The notes: generated by a model from the sequence alone, not told the origin. Positions 51,426 through 60,573 are shown, counted from the first letter of the stretch. The stretch: DNA of 64,000 bases from Zavarzinia marina (GCF_021568905.1 NZ_JAKGSB010000002.1:558001-622000), one strand, 5' to 3'. Translations and numbers: made by a program.

Positions 51426-53453
51426 TCAGAAGACGTAGGATGCGGTGAAACCGATGAAATCGCGGTCGATATAGGGATTGCGGGAACCGCCGCCCCCGCC
51501 CCCGCCGCCCCAGCTTTTGAAATAGGTCACCTGGAAGCCGTATTTGCTGAGGTAGTCCGCCTTGAAGCCGACGTAGAGGGAGTTGACGCTCTTGGTGAAG
51601 CCCGGGTTGGGGGCCGGCGTGGTACCGAACAGGCCGGTGGAAACCGCCAGGAAGGGAGTCAGGTTGATGCCCATGTCGAAGGCGTTCGGATAGTCCGCGA
51701 AGGCGAGGCCGGTGACGCCGCCGGACCATTGGGTGGGCGGCTTCCAGGTTGCCGGCACCCGAGGGTCGCCCTGGTCTGGCAGGTACAGGGCGGGCACGAC
51801 CTCCACTCCCGGCACGACCTCGAGGGGGCGGGTCGAGAAGCCGCTGAAGCCGTTCTGACCATAGGACGCATAATCATAGGGCCCGTCCGGATCGATGTCG
51901 AAATAGAGGGCGGCGGCTTCCGCCAGCACGGTCATCGCGTTCGCCCCGATGGCCGAGACCAGCCAATGGGTCGTGGGCAGGATCTTGGTCACCCTGATGT
52001 TGGCGTTCCACATGTCGTGCGGCTCGTCGAGCCGCAGATCGACCGGACCGTCCGCCAGTTCCTCGTAGGGGTAGCCGGTTTCGACATAGGGCGCGAAGCC
52101 GAAGGCCTCGCCCGCCAGCAGCGGGTTGCCGCCCGCGTAATTATAGACCGTGAAGGTCAGCGTCGGCTCGGAGATCCAGACCGGCACGTTCCACTTGTAG
52201 GAAATCTCGCCGTTGACGGCGATGCCGAGGGCGTCGACCGTCGTGTTGAAGCTGAGCCCCAGCATCTCGACGTCGTCCGGGTAATAGATCGTGAGCTGGC
52301 CGTGATCGAGATTGTCGAGCACGGTGGAACGCGGCCGCGTGCCGAAGGCCCGGGACGGATAGGGCAGGCCGTTGATGGTGCCGGTGTTCGGGTTCAGATA
52401 GTCGGAATTGGCGCGGATCGACGGCAGGCGGCTCTGATAGTGGACATAGTAGAGACCGAATTCGGTGTTGTTCAGTTCGGGCGAGAAATAGCGGAGCGCC
52501 ACGCCCCAGTCGGTGCCGCTGGCATCGTCGTCCACCCGCGCGTCGGCGGTGATGCCGTCGTAGGTGGCGAAATCGTCGTTGGGATCGTTGCGGCCCTTGT
52601 AGTAGGAGCGCGTGTCGGCGAAATCGGTGCCGACGCCCACCCCCCTGGTGCCGGTGCAGAACGTATCGGTCGATGAAAAGAAGCTGCCGCAGGCCTCGAG
52701 CTTGTAGGGCTCGAAGTCGAAGGCGACGAAGGCCTCCATCGAAAGTCCGTCGAAGAGCTGATAGGACGCCGACAGCATGGGGATCGGGATCAGGGCATCG
52801 CGCAGTTCGGCGCCGGGCGTGCGGATCTTGGCGACGTCGATCGGGTTGATCACCGAAATGGCGTTGATGGTGAACAGCGCCTCGCCCCAGTTCAGGACCT
52901 GATTGCCGAGCCGGATGGAGAGCGCGCGGTCGAGGACGTCGAAGTCGCCCGCGACATAGGCATCCATCAGGTCGACGTCGTAGCGGGCGTATTTGTGGCC
53001 GTGGCCGGTATAGGCGCCGCGCACGCCCCTCTCCTCGGGGCCGTTCACCGCGAGATCGTTGTTGTCGGCGATATAGTCGTAGAAGGCGGTGCCGCGCACA
53101 TAGGCGCGGTAGTTCTTCCAGCGCAGGCTGAGCTCGCTCGACACCGTGCCGACCAGGGTGATGAGATCGCCCCGGTCGAAGTTGAGATTGCCGTCGTCGT
53201 TGCCGGCGGTCGGCATGGCCCCGCCGTTGCTGAAGCCGACGTTGCGCGGGTCGCGGTCCGCCATGCGGACCTGGGTTCCCACCGACAGCGACGTGATGAT
53301 GCTTCCGGTTACATCACCCCAATCCAGCTCGACGGCGGCCGCGCCGCCGACCCAGGCCGCCGAGACGGCGATGGCGACGATCGAGGCACCCGCCGCGATC
53401 GCGCCGCCACGGCCCCCGGCGCAAGAACCGCGCGAAAGCGCATCTTTTCCCAT
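51426..53453 (-). CDS. DUF1302 outer-membrane protein, paralogue 3
   Basis: 675 residues, the shortest of the three similar paralogues. Signal peptide (IAAGASIVAIAVSAAWVGGA), VELDWGDVTGSIITSLSVGT, RMADRDPRNVGFSNGG, NWGEALFTINAISVINPIDV, C-terminal NPYIDRDFIGFTASYVF. It lacks the hydrophobic mid-protein insertion of paralogues 1 and 2: SRLPSIRANSDYLN leads into PRSTVLDNLDHG within about 35 residues. Stands alone, with a terminator-like hairpin upstream after the intact DUF1329 gene and no DUF1329 downstream. Confidence 0.9.
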   Translation of the reverse strand: MGKDALSRGSCAGGRGGAIAAGASIVAIAVSAAWVGGAAAVELDWGDVTGSIITSLSVGTQVRMADRDPRNVGFSNGGAMPTAGNDDGNLNFDRGDLITLVGTVSSELSLRWKNYRAYVRGTAFYDYIADNNDLAVNGPEERGVRGAYTGHGHKYARYDVDLMDAYVAGDFDVLDRALSIRLGNQVLNWGEALFTINAISVINPIDVAKIRTPGAELRDALIPIPMLSASYQLFDGLSMEAFVAFDFEPYKLEACGSFFSSTDTFCTGTRGVGVGTDFADTRSYYKGRNDPNDDFATYDGITADARVDDDASGTDWGVALRYFSPELNNTEFGLYYVHYQSRLPSIRANSDYLNPNTGTINGLPYPSRAFGTRPRSTVLDNLDHGQLTIYYPDDVEMLGLSFNTTVDALGIAVNGEISYKWNVPVWISEPTLTFTVYNYAGGNPLLAGEAFGFAPYVETGYPYEELADGPVDLRLDEPHDMWNANIRVTKILPTTHWLVSAIGANAMTVLAEAAALYFDIDPDGPYDYASYGQNGFSGFSTRPLEVVPGVEVVPALYLPDQGDPRVPATWKPPTQWSGGVTGLAFADYPNAFDMGINLTPFLAVSTGLFGTTPAPNPGFTKSVNSLYVGFKADYLSKYGFQVTYFKSWGGGGGGGGSRNPYIDRDFIGFTASYVF

Positions 53454-53645
53454 GCCGCCCCTCCCTGCGGCGGGCCGGGAACCTTGTCACGCGGTTGCCC
53501 TCTCTGCCCGCCCGATCGCGAGTTTTCTCGCTTTCACTGCAAAGAGTTTTACAGGCCGGTTCAAATTTGTCGCCGCCTATTGCCTTCAGTTCTCCGGTAA
53601 TCAGGACCATTACGGTCGTAACGGCGGACGGCGCGCGCGAAACGA

Positions 53646-53671
53646 AACGGGCGGCCCGAGGGCCGCCCGTT
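53646..53671 (-). terminator. Terminator after the intact DUF1329 gene
   Basis: AACGGGCGGCC-CTCG-GGCCGCCCGTT followed by TCGTTTCGC on the minus strand, 22 bases past the stop. Weaker T-run than the terminator at 47.4 kb. Confidence 0.75.
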
Positions 53672-53692
53672 CATGATTGCGGAGGAGGTCGC

Positions 53693-55075
53693 TCAGCGCG
53701 TGCCGAGGCGGCGCAGCGCATCCGGATTGTAGCGCTCGGGCTGCAGTTCCGTCGCGTTGAAGTCGATCGGCGTCTCTTCCATGTTCATGGTCTGCGCCAG
53801 ATAGCGGCCCGACTGCAGATCGTAGTCGACCTCGAAGATCTGGTTGCAGGACTTGGCGTCGTAATAATTGATGATCGGGCCGTCCTGCACCCGCCACAAT
53901 TCGCCGCGCGAGTCGTAGAGCGAGATGTTGGTGAAGGTCCAGCTGTCCGCATCCTGGAAGATCACGCGCTTCGAATACTGGTGGCGCGAACCTTCACGGA
54001 CGCTCGCCTCGATCACGTTCACGCGCTGCAGTTCGTAACGCATGACGTCCTGATTGGGATGATTGGCGGTCAGGAATTCCTTGTAGGTCGTGTTGTTCGC
54101 ACGATAGGCGTTGTAGCCGATATAGGCTTCCTGCTTGCCGACCAGTTTCCAGGAATAGCGTTCGGGCGAACCGTTCATCATGTCGAACTGGTCGATGGTG
54201 GTCAGACCGTCGGCATTGGTGCCCGGATTGTCGAAGGCGAGATCCGGCGCGCGGACGACGCGGCGGGTGCCCGGATTGTACTGCCAAGCCTGGCGCGGGC
54301 CGACCTCGTCGCTGATGTTGTCGCGCACCAGGATGATCGAACCGGCGATGCGCGCCGGCGACGTGGTCATGGACAGATAGGTGATCCAGACATTGTCGAG
54401 CTGCGAGAGACTGGTGACGTCACCCGGTTCGCGCAGGCCCGGCCCCATGTAGTGCAGAATGCCTTCGTCCTGGCTCTTCACCAGATTGTAGTCGCCGCCG
54501 CGTGTGACCGCGGCAAGGGCGAAGGCGCGCTTGAACTTGAAGCCGAGACGCGGCCGGAAGCGGTGGTTCCAGAAGAATTCCACGCCTTCGGTCGCCAGCG
54601 GGAAGGGCACGCCGACGAGGCCTTCGACGAGGCCGTTGCCGTCCGCCGTCAGCTTGGCGACTTCCGCGTTCTTGCGGTTGGCGTCATAGACCTTCTGGGT
54701 GTAGGAGCACGAGCGCCGGCTCTGATAGACGTTCATCTTGTAGGTCGGATAGAGCTTCAGCAGGGCCATCTGCCCCGGCGAGAGCTTTTCCGCATATTGG
54801 TCGGCGTTCTGTCCGGTGATGGTGAACAGCACCGGATCGGACGCGAAGGGATCGACCAGGCGCTGTCCCGGCACGAAGCCCGGCGGCGGCGACTGGATGC
54901 CGCCGTCCCAGGCCGGGATGGTACCTTCGGCGTTGCCCGCCTTGATCGAACCCATGGGTGTCAGATCGGCGCCGAGGCGCGCGATCTGATCCGGCCCGCC
55001 CTTTGCCATGGCGGCACCGCTGCCGGCGAGGGCCACCAATCCGATGGCGAGCCCAAGATACGCAAAACGTTTCAT
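53693..55075 (-). CDS. DUF1329 outer-membrane lipoprotein-sorting-like protein, intact copy
   Basis: 460 residues from ATG 55075. Signal peptide MKRFAYLGLAIGLVALAGSG, then LGADLTPMGSIKAGNAEGTI, PAWDGGIQSPPPGFVPGQRL, RHQYSKRVIFQDADSWTF and the C-terminal DALRRLGTR shared with the broken copy. Probably periplasmic; I recall this family as having a LolB/lipoprotein-carrier-like fold, which would suit carrying a hydrophobic ligand, but no function is proven. It lies 85 bases downstream of DUF1302-4 and is followed by a terminator. Confidence 0.92.
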   Translation of the reverse strand: MKRFAYLGLAIGLVALAGSGAAMAKGGPDQIARLGADLTPMGSIKAGNAEGTIPAWDGGIQSPPPGFVPGQRLVDPFASDPVLFTITGQNADQYAEKLSPGQMALLKLYPTYKMNVYQSRRSCSYTQKVYDANRKNAEVAKLTADGNGLVEGLVGVPFPLATEGVEFFWNHRFRPRLGFKFKRAFALAAVTRGGDYNLVKSQDEGILHYMGPGLREPGDVTSLSQLDNVWITYLSMTTSPARIAGSIILVRDNISDEVGPRQAWQYNPGTRRVVRAPDLAFDNPGTNADGLTTIDQFDMMNGSPERYSWKLVGKQEAYIGYNAYRANNTTYKEFLTANHPNQDVMRYELQRVNVIEASVREGSRHQYSKRVIFQDADSWTFTNISLYDSRGELWRVQDGPIINYYDAKSCNQIFEVDYDLQSGRYLAQTMNMEETPIDFNATELQPERYNPDALRRLGTR

Positions 55076-55159
55076 GCGATGTCTCCCGCTTGGGTCGCGG
55101 TGATCCCGCGACCCGATTTTCTTTTCTTGTCCCCGGCCGATGGCCACCCCGTCCTTCGG

Positions 55160-57175
55160 TCAGAAGGAATAGGAAACGGTCATCTGGAAGAAGTCGCGAT
55201 CGTTCAGCAGGTTCTGCCGCCCGCCGCCGAAATAGTTCGTGTAACCGAGCGAGGCCTTCCAGGCGAGGAGATACTCCGCGTCGACCTGGAAGGTCAACGC
55301 GCTGGCATGCTCGACATAACCGCCGGTCAGCGGCGTATTGCCGAACAGGCCCGTCTGGAAACGGACGCTGGGCGTCAGATTGGCGCCGAACAGGGCGTCG
55401 GGATAGGAGGCCGAGAGGACGGCGGTAACGCCGCCCGACCAGTCCGATGCCGGCTCGTACTTGCTGGCGTTGGGATCGGTCGGATCGACGGCGGCGCCGG
55501 CGCCCGGCAGGCCATTGCCCGGCGCCTCCATGGCAAGCACGTTCTGATCCGGCAGGTTGGAATAGACCGCGCCGAATTCCGCCAGGAAGTTGACCGAATT
55601 CGATTGCAGGACCCGTGCCGGCAGGTCGGATGCGCCGAACGACTTGATGCCGCGCAGCACGAAGGTCTGCACGTCCTTGATCAGATAGCCGTCGACCCGG
55701 CCGCCTTCGCGCTCGGTCGCCCAGTTCATGAAGGTGCTGAGCTGGTTGCCGCGCCCGACGAGATTGCAGGGCAGACCGCCGGCGGGCACGATGCCGCAAA
55801 CGAAGGCGGTGGCATAGGTCTCGCCGTCGATCAGCACCGGCAGGTCGTGCATATAGGCGGTCTCGCCCGCGACAGAGATGCCGAGCCAGTCGATCGTCGT
55901 GTTGAAGCTGAACCCGAACATCTGCGTGTCGCCCGGGTTGGTCAGTATGATCTGGCTGTTCTTGGCGTTGTCAGCCGCCGCCAGGCTTACGAGGCTGTTC
56001 GGCGTCGACGCCGCTGCCTGCACCGCCGCGATCTGGGCCGGCGTCGCCCCCGGATTGGCGGCGACGAAATTCTGCACCGCACCCGTCACGAGCCGCGCCT
56101 GGATGGCGGGGTTGGTAAAGAGTTCCGCCTGGGTGATGTAATTGTCGCCGCTACCCGTGATGAAGCTCGGCACCGGGCTGCGCGGCGTGATGTTGGCGAA
56201 ATAGAAGCCGAATTCGGTGTTGTTCAATTCCGGCGCGAAGTATCGCATGGCGATACCGAAATTGTCGCCGTTGCTATTGTTTTCGAACTTCGGGCCGAGG
56301 GGCACGGAAATGCCACCGCCGTCCGGCAGGATCTGGTCGTAATCCTGGCTGCCGCCGAAGCCCGCCCCGCCCTTGCCGCCAACATCGGTGGTCGAGAAGA
56401 AGCTGCCGGCGGGGTCGGTCACACTGCTGCGGAAGTCGAACTGATAGAAGGCCTCGAAGGTGAGGCCGCCGCCGATGTCATAGGTGAGCACGGCCGCCGG
56501 CATGGAACGGACCGCGTCGCGGATTTCGGCGCCGGGAACGCGCAGCTTCGACTGGTCGAAGGAATTCACCTGGGCGAGGCTGAGCGGGGTGACCAGGGCT
56601 TCGCCCCAGGAGATCGTCTGCAGGCCGAGCTTGGCGGTCAGTTCGGTCGAGCCGATCGGGAAGCGCCCGCGCACCCAGAGGTCCATCAGCTCGTAATCAT
56701 GCGAGGAGACGTGGCGGGCGGCCGCGGTCTGCCGGCCCGAGAGATCGCGATAGCCGGTGACGCCGGGCGAGGCGGCGAGATCGCCATTGTCGTAGACACC
56801 GTCGTAGAACGCCTGACCGCGGCCATAGACGGTGAAATTCTCCCAATTCAGGGTGACTTCGCCCTGGGCGCGCACCGTCGCGAAGACGGGATCGTTGACG
56901 TCGAAGTTCAGGTTGCCGTCGTCGCCGTTACAGGTGGTCGCGGTACCGCCGGCGATATTCTGCGGACAGATCAGGCGCGGGTCGCGGTCCTGCGTGCGGA
57001 TGCCGAAACCGGCCGAGATGGTCACCTGGGTGACCACGTCGACCTCGCCGATCTGGAACTCGCTGGCCGATGCATTGGCGGCGATGCCGAAGACGGCAAT
57101 CGCCAGCGTGGTGGCGCCGACACCGAACGCCGCGGCGCGCGTCGAACGCGACCGATAGATACCCTTGTGCTTCAA
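55160..57175 (-). CDS. DUF1302 outer-membrane protein, divergent paralogue 4
   Basis: 671 residues. Signal peptide (TTLAIAVFGIAANASASEFQ), then VTQVTISAGFGIRTQDRDPR, SWGEALVTPLSLAQVNSFDQ, SKLRVPGAEIRDAVRSMPAA and a C-terminal NDRDFFQMTVSYSF. The signature is the same in outline but clearly diverged from paralogues 1-3 (no NPYIDRDF). A different mid-protein insertion occurs (FVAANPGATPAQIAAVQAAA). First gene of a unit with the intact DUF1329. An upstream inverted repeat overlaps a TTGACA box at ~57.39 kb. Confidence 0.9.
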   Translation of the reverse strand: MKHKGIYRSRSTRAAAFGVGATTLAIAVFGIAANASASEFQIGEVDVVTQVTISAGFGIRTQDRDPRLICPQNIAGGTATTCNGDDGNLNFDVNDPVFATVRAQGEVTLNWENFTVYGRGQAFYDGVYDNGDLAASPGVTGYRDLSGRQTAAARHVSSHDYELMDLWVRGRFPIGSTELTAKLGLQTISWGEALVTPLSLAQVNSFDQSKLRVPGAEIRDAVRSMPAAVLTYDIGGGLTFEAFYQFDFRSSVTDPAGSFFSTTDVGGKGGAGFGGSQDYDQILPDGGGISVPLGPKFENNSNGDNFGIAMRYFAPELNNTEFGFYFANITPRSPVPSFITGSGDNYITQAELFTNPAIQARLVTGAVQNFVAANPGATPAQIAAVQAAASTPNSLVSLAAADNAKNSQIILTNPGDTQMFGFSFNTTIDWLGISVAGETAYMHDLPVLIDGETYATAFVCGIVPAGGLPCNLVGRGNQLSTFMNWATEREGGRVDGYLIKDVQTFVLRGIKSFGASDLPARVLQSNSVNFLAEFGAVYSNLPDQNVLAMEAPGNGLPGAGAAVDPTDPNASKYEPASDWSGGVTAVLSASYPDALFGANLTPSVRFQTGLFGNTPLTGGYVEHASALTFQVDAEYLLAWKASLGYTNYFGGGRQNLLNDRDFFQMTVSYSF

Positions 57176-57598
57176 CTTGGCCTCCCACCCCTGATGTCCC
57201 GGTGCCGTCCGGCCCGGGGCTTGTCGTTCTCGGCGGTCTTCGCCCGGGCCGCGTTCGCAGCCGGGCGAATGGCGGTCGCCGCTCTTCCCTGCGGGGCTAG
57301 GCGTGTCTCATCGGACCGCCAGACCCCGTCTTATTGCATTGCAGCAACGCCAAAACCGCATGACTGCCTTAACCCACACCGTTCCCAAAACGGTGTCAAG
57401 TCTTTGCACGCGACGCGGGATTCTGGTGCAGTGCAAACCGTTGCGATTATGCCACATCGCGAAAAACGCCATATGGCGCAATCGCTTAGACTGACGGATT
57501 GTCAGCCGGATCGGCTCCTGCGGCAAATGCGCACATATGCCCATTTTGAGCATGTTTCGCCCATTATGGCAGCAAAACCGATTCCCTGCGATACCCCG
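57176..57598. other. Intergenic region between SMP-30-like gene and DUF1302-4
   Basis: 423 bases, AT-richer than its surroundings, without a convincing gene. Both flanking genes are on the minus strand, so it holds the promoter for DUF1302-4. Besides the repeat at 57376-57396 it contains TTTGCAC (57403-57409) facing GTGCAAA (57431-57437) and a GCCATATGGC palindrome (57468-57477). Confidence 0.6.
57376..57399 (-). promoter_or_regulatory. Inverted repeat overlapping a -35 box upstream of DUF1302-4
   Basis: ACACCGT-N7-ACGGTGT (57376-57396) is a perfect 7-bp inverted repeat. On the minus strand TTGACA (57399-57394), a consensus -35, overlaps its first bases. No strong -10 is seen at 16-18 bases. 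It could be an operator; the mRNA leader would be about 190 bases. Confidence 0.5.
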
Positions 57599-58516
57599 TC
57601 ACCCGCCGTGAAGCCGGAGCCCCCGGCGCGGCCAGTCGACCGCGACCAGACGGCCCGTGCCCGACAGCGTGATGTAGGCGGTGCGCAGATCCGGCCCGCC
57701 GAAGCAGATGTTGGTGGTCAGGGGATCGGGCAACGGCATGTGCGCCACCTCCGCGCCGTCGGGCGACACGCTGGTGATGCCGCCATTCACCAGTGTCGCG
57801 ACGCAGACATGGCCTTCGCCGTCGACCCCGAGGCTGTCGAACAGGTTGAGCCCGCCCGGCGCCAGCAGCAGACGCCCCTGATGGCCGAGCAGATTGGGCG
57901 CGCCGCCGATCCGTCCCGGCCCCGTCACGTCGAAGGCCCAGACCCTGCCGGTGAAGGTCTCCGCGACATAGAGCGTATTCCCGTCGGGCGAGAGTCCGAT
58001 GCCGTTCGGCGCCATCAGGGGGAAGATCACTTCCTCGATCCGGTTGCCGTCGGGCGTGGCGTAGAAGACCCCCGTGGTATCGCGCTCGCGGTCCCGCGAC
58101 TTGCCGTGGTCGGTGAACCAGAAGCCGCCGTGGGCGTCGAAGACGATGTCGTTCGGCCCCTTCAGGGCGATGTCCCCGGCATGGGTGTAGAGGGTTTCCG
58201 CCCTGCCGGTCGAAAGATCGACGCGCTGGATGCTGCCGCCACCATAATCGTGGGCCTGGTGCCCGGGCACCATCAGACCGTCGACATCGGCGAATTCGAA
58301 ACCGCCGTTGTTGCAGACGTAGACGGCGCCGTCCGGCCCGAGGGCCGCGCCGTTGGGGCCGCCCCCCAGGTTCGCCGCAACGGTCGAGGTGCCGTCGGGC
58401 CTTACCCGGGTCAGGGTGCCGCGCTCGATCTCGACCACCAGAATGTCGCCGTCCGGCAGCACGACCGGCCCCTCGGGGAACCGAAGCCCCCCGGCGATCT
58501 CACGAAATCCGTTCAA
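57599..58516 (-). CDS. SMP-30/gluconolactonase/LRE family protein
   Basis: 305 residues from TTG 58516, which has GGGAGGG upstream; no ATG fits this N-terminus. Beta-propeller lactonase fold: LRFPEGPVVLPDGDILVVEI (metal-binding Glu), GPNGAALGPDGAVYVCNNGG, GPNDIVFDAHGGFWFTDHGK and APNGIGLSPDGNTLYVAET carry the Asn/Asp metal ligands. Likely hydrolyses a sugar or xenobiotic lactone. No signal peptide, so cytosolic. Stands between the DUF1302 array and a divergent membrane-anchored gene. Confidence 0.88.
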   Translation of the reverse strand: MNGFREIAGGLRFPEGPVVLPDGDILVVEIERGTLTRVRPDGTSTVAANLGGGPNGAALGPDGAVYVCNNGGFEFADVDGLMVPGHQAHDYGGGSIQRVDLSTGRAETLYTHAGDIALKGPNDIVFDAHGGFWFTDHGKSRDRERDTTGVFYATPDGNRIEEVIFPLMAPNGIGLSPDGNTLYVAETFTGRVWAFDVTGPGRIGGAPNLLGHQGRLLLAPGGLNLFDSLGVDGEGHVCVATLVNGGITSVSPDGAEVAHMPLPDPLTTNICFGGPDLRTAYITLSGTGRLVAVDWPRRGLRLHGG

Positions 58517-58678
58517 TTTGCCCTCCCTTTGCCGCCAACCGCGGTCATTTTTATCTTTCCCCGCGCGCCCCGAACGGTAACGTTGCCGAAACGCCCGCGG
58601 CAAGCCGGGCGATTCACAATTCTCGTATCCCGTCGCCGCAACGCCCGCGGCGTCCCGGCCTGGGTGATGGTTCTACCG

Positions 58679-59695
58679 ATGACGCGAGTGCGCCTTTTCA
58701 ACGCCGCCGGTTTCAGGGCTGCCGGTCCGGCGCTCGCCTCCGCCGCCCTGGCGGCCGTCCTCGCCGTCGCCGTACCCGCGCCCGCCGTGCAGTTCGAGGC
58801 CGGCGCCGGCATCAGCCTGGAACTCTCGCCCTTCGCGGGCTATTGCGCCCTGGACGAGACGCGCACGACCGAGGCCAATCTGATCCGCAGCTTTCGCGAG
58901 CGTGTCAGCGAATCGATGCGCCTCGTCCTCGCCTTCGGCGACTGCGAGGAATTGGTCGAGTTTCGTGACGGCACGCGCCCGTTCCTGAACCGCTTCGGGC
59001 AGATCCTGCTGGTCGCCCAATCGGGCGAGGTCCAGCCCGTATCGGAAACCCGGGGCGAATATCTGGCCAATGTCGCCCGCTCCTTCCCGACCGCGACCTT
59101 CGAGGAGGTCGCGGCCAACGGCGAGGCGCAATTCGACGCCGCCCGCCCGGCCGATGCGCCGCGACCGTTGTTCGCCGTGGTCGGACGCGACGAGCTGGCG
59201 CTCTATATCGCGACCGCCAGCCTTCAGGGACAGGACGACAACCGCATCAAGGTCGCCGGCGTCGCGGGTGTCACCGTGGTGCGTCAATTGCCCCTGACCG
59301 TGAATCTGTTCTCGGCCTACGCGGGCGATGCCGCCACCGGGACCGCGACCCTCGAGGATCTCCACCTCCAGATGGCCGCGGGCATCGCCGACCTGCAGTT
59401 CGTCAACGAGGATGTGGAAAAGCAGGCGGCCCTGCCGCCGCCCAGCCGGGGCGAATGGCGGGCCATGGGCTCGACCGCCCTGGTCGGCGCCCTGGTCGGC
59501 GGCCTGATCGGCGGCATCGGCGCCATGGTCATCATCCTGTTGCGGCGCCGGCGCCGGCCGGCGGCCCCGGACGAGACGGAGCCCGAAGTGGAGACCGAGC
59601 CCGAGGCGGGCGTGGCGGCCGAGCCCGGGACGGCGGATGCGTCCCCCGATGGCGACGGCAGAAAACCCGAACCCCGGACCGAAGGCGGCGCTTGA
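58679..59695 (+). CDS. Membrane-anchored protein of unknown function
   Basis: 338 residues from ATG 58679; ATG 58667 is an alternative. Signal peptide (ALASAALAAVLAVAVPAPAV), a ~220-residue extracytoplasmic domain with two Cys (GYCALDETR and FGDCEELVEF), then a transmembrane helix at ~263-287 (LVGALVGGLIGGIGAMVIIL) with a basic stop (RRRRRP) and an acidic Glu/Pro-rich cytoplasmic tail. The order predicts a type I single-pass protein. No family recognised. It is followed 57 bases later by an orphan binding protein on the same strand. Confidence 0.78.
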   Translation: MTRVRLFNAAGFRAAGPALASAALAAVLAVAVPAPAVQFEAGAGISLELSPFAGYCALDETRTTEANLIRSFRERVSESMRLVLAFGDCEELVEFRDGTRPFLNRFGQILLVAQSGEVQPVSETRGEYLANVARSFPTATFEEVAANGEAQFDAARPADAPRPLFAVVGRDELALYIATASLQGQDDNRIKVAGVAGVTVVRQLPLTVNLFSAYAGDAATGTATLEDLHLQMAAGIADLQFVNEDVEKQAALPPPSRGEWRAMGSTALVGALVGGLIGGIGAMVIILLRRRRRPAAPDETEPEVETEPEAGVAAEPGTADASPDGDGRKPEPRTEGGA

Positions 59696-59752
59696 TCTTG
59701 ATCGCCAAGCGGGCGAGGCTTGATTCCTCCGCAATTTCTGGGGGATGAGCCC

Positions 59753-60556
59753 ATGTTGTTTGGCATTCGACCGACTTTTGCCCTGCGCCTCGTCGCGGCG
59801 GCCGCGACTTTCGCCGTGGCCGTCGGCCTCGGCGCCGCGCCCGCCTCCGCCGACGAGAAAGTGGTCCGCATCGGCACCGAAGGCGCCTACCCGCCGTTCA
59901 ACGAAGTCGATGCCGACGGCAACCTGAAGGGCTTCGACATCGATATCGCCAAGGCCCTGTGCGAGAAGATGGAAGTGAAGTGCGAATTCGTCGCCCAGGA
60001 TTGGGACGGCATCATCCCCGCGCTGCAGGCCAAGAAGTACGACGCCATCGTCGCCTCCATGTCGATCACGGAGGAACGCAAGAAGCAGGTCGACTTCACC
60101 GACAAGTATTACAACACCCCGACCCAGTTCATCGCCGCCAAGGGCATGGACGTGGGCGAGGCGACGGCGGCCGACCTCGCGGGCAAGACGCTCGGCGCCC
60201 AGAGCTCGACCATCCAGGCCGACATGCTGGAAAAGGTCTATACGGACTCGACCGTCAAGCTCTACGGCACCGTCGACGAACTCTATGCCGATCTGTCGTC
60301 CGGCCGTGTCGATGCCGCGCTGGTCGACAAGCTGGTCAGCGACGAATGGCTGAAGACGGAGGCCGGCGCCGGCTATGAATTCGTCGGCCCGCCGATGTTC
60401 GAGCCGAAGGAAATCCTGGGCGAAGGCGTCGGCATCGCCGTCCGCAAGGGCGACGACGAGCTGCGTCTCGCCTTCAATGCGGCGATCAAGGCGATCCTCG
60501 AGGACGGCACCTACGAGAAGATCAACGCCGAATATTTCCCCTTCTCGATCTACTGA
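59753..60556 (+). CDS. Amino-acid ABC transporter substrate-binding protein (orphan)
   Basis: 267 residues. Signal peptide (ALRLVAAAATFAVAVGLGAA), then VVRIGTEGAYPPFNEVDADG, LKGFDIDIAKALCEKMEV and DWDGIIPALQAKKYDAIVAS, the canonical SBP_bac_3 pattern for Lys/Arg/Orn/His or polar amino acids. Cys pair in CEKMEVKC probably forms the loop disulfide of LAO/HisJ-type proteins. Start ATG 59753 has GGGGGATG upstream. No permease or ATPase gene is nearby; a strong terminator follows. Confidence 0.93.
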   Translation: MLFGIRPTFALRLVAAAATFAVAVGLGAAPASADEKVVRIGTEGAYPPFNEVDADGNLKGFDIDIAKALCEKMEVKCEFVAQDWDGIIPALQAKKYDAIVASMSITEERKKQVDFTDKYYNTPTQFIAAKGMDVGEATAADLAGKTLGAQSSTIQADMLEKVYTDSTVKLYGTVDELYADLSSGRVDAALVDKLVSDEWLKTEAGAGYEFVGPPMFEPKEILGEGVGIAVRKGDDELRLAFNAAIKAILEDGTYEKINAEYFPFSIY

Positions 60557-60573
60557 TCGATCCCGCGGAAAAG

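Noticed and set aside
53495-59695. A 2,066-codon open frame on the plus strand
   Set aside because: It lies antisense to DUF1302-3, DUF1329, DUF1302-4 and the SMP-30 gene, and its sequence is low-complexity Arg/Gly/Ala/His-rich. Only its last part, from ~58679, is a real gene. Long antisense frames are common at this GC content.
59692-59705. TTGATCTTGATCGC as a third FNR-type box before the binding protein gene
   Set aside because: The right half-site is imperfect (ATCGC rather than ATCAA) and it straddles the stop of the previous gene; one chance match is expected.
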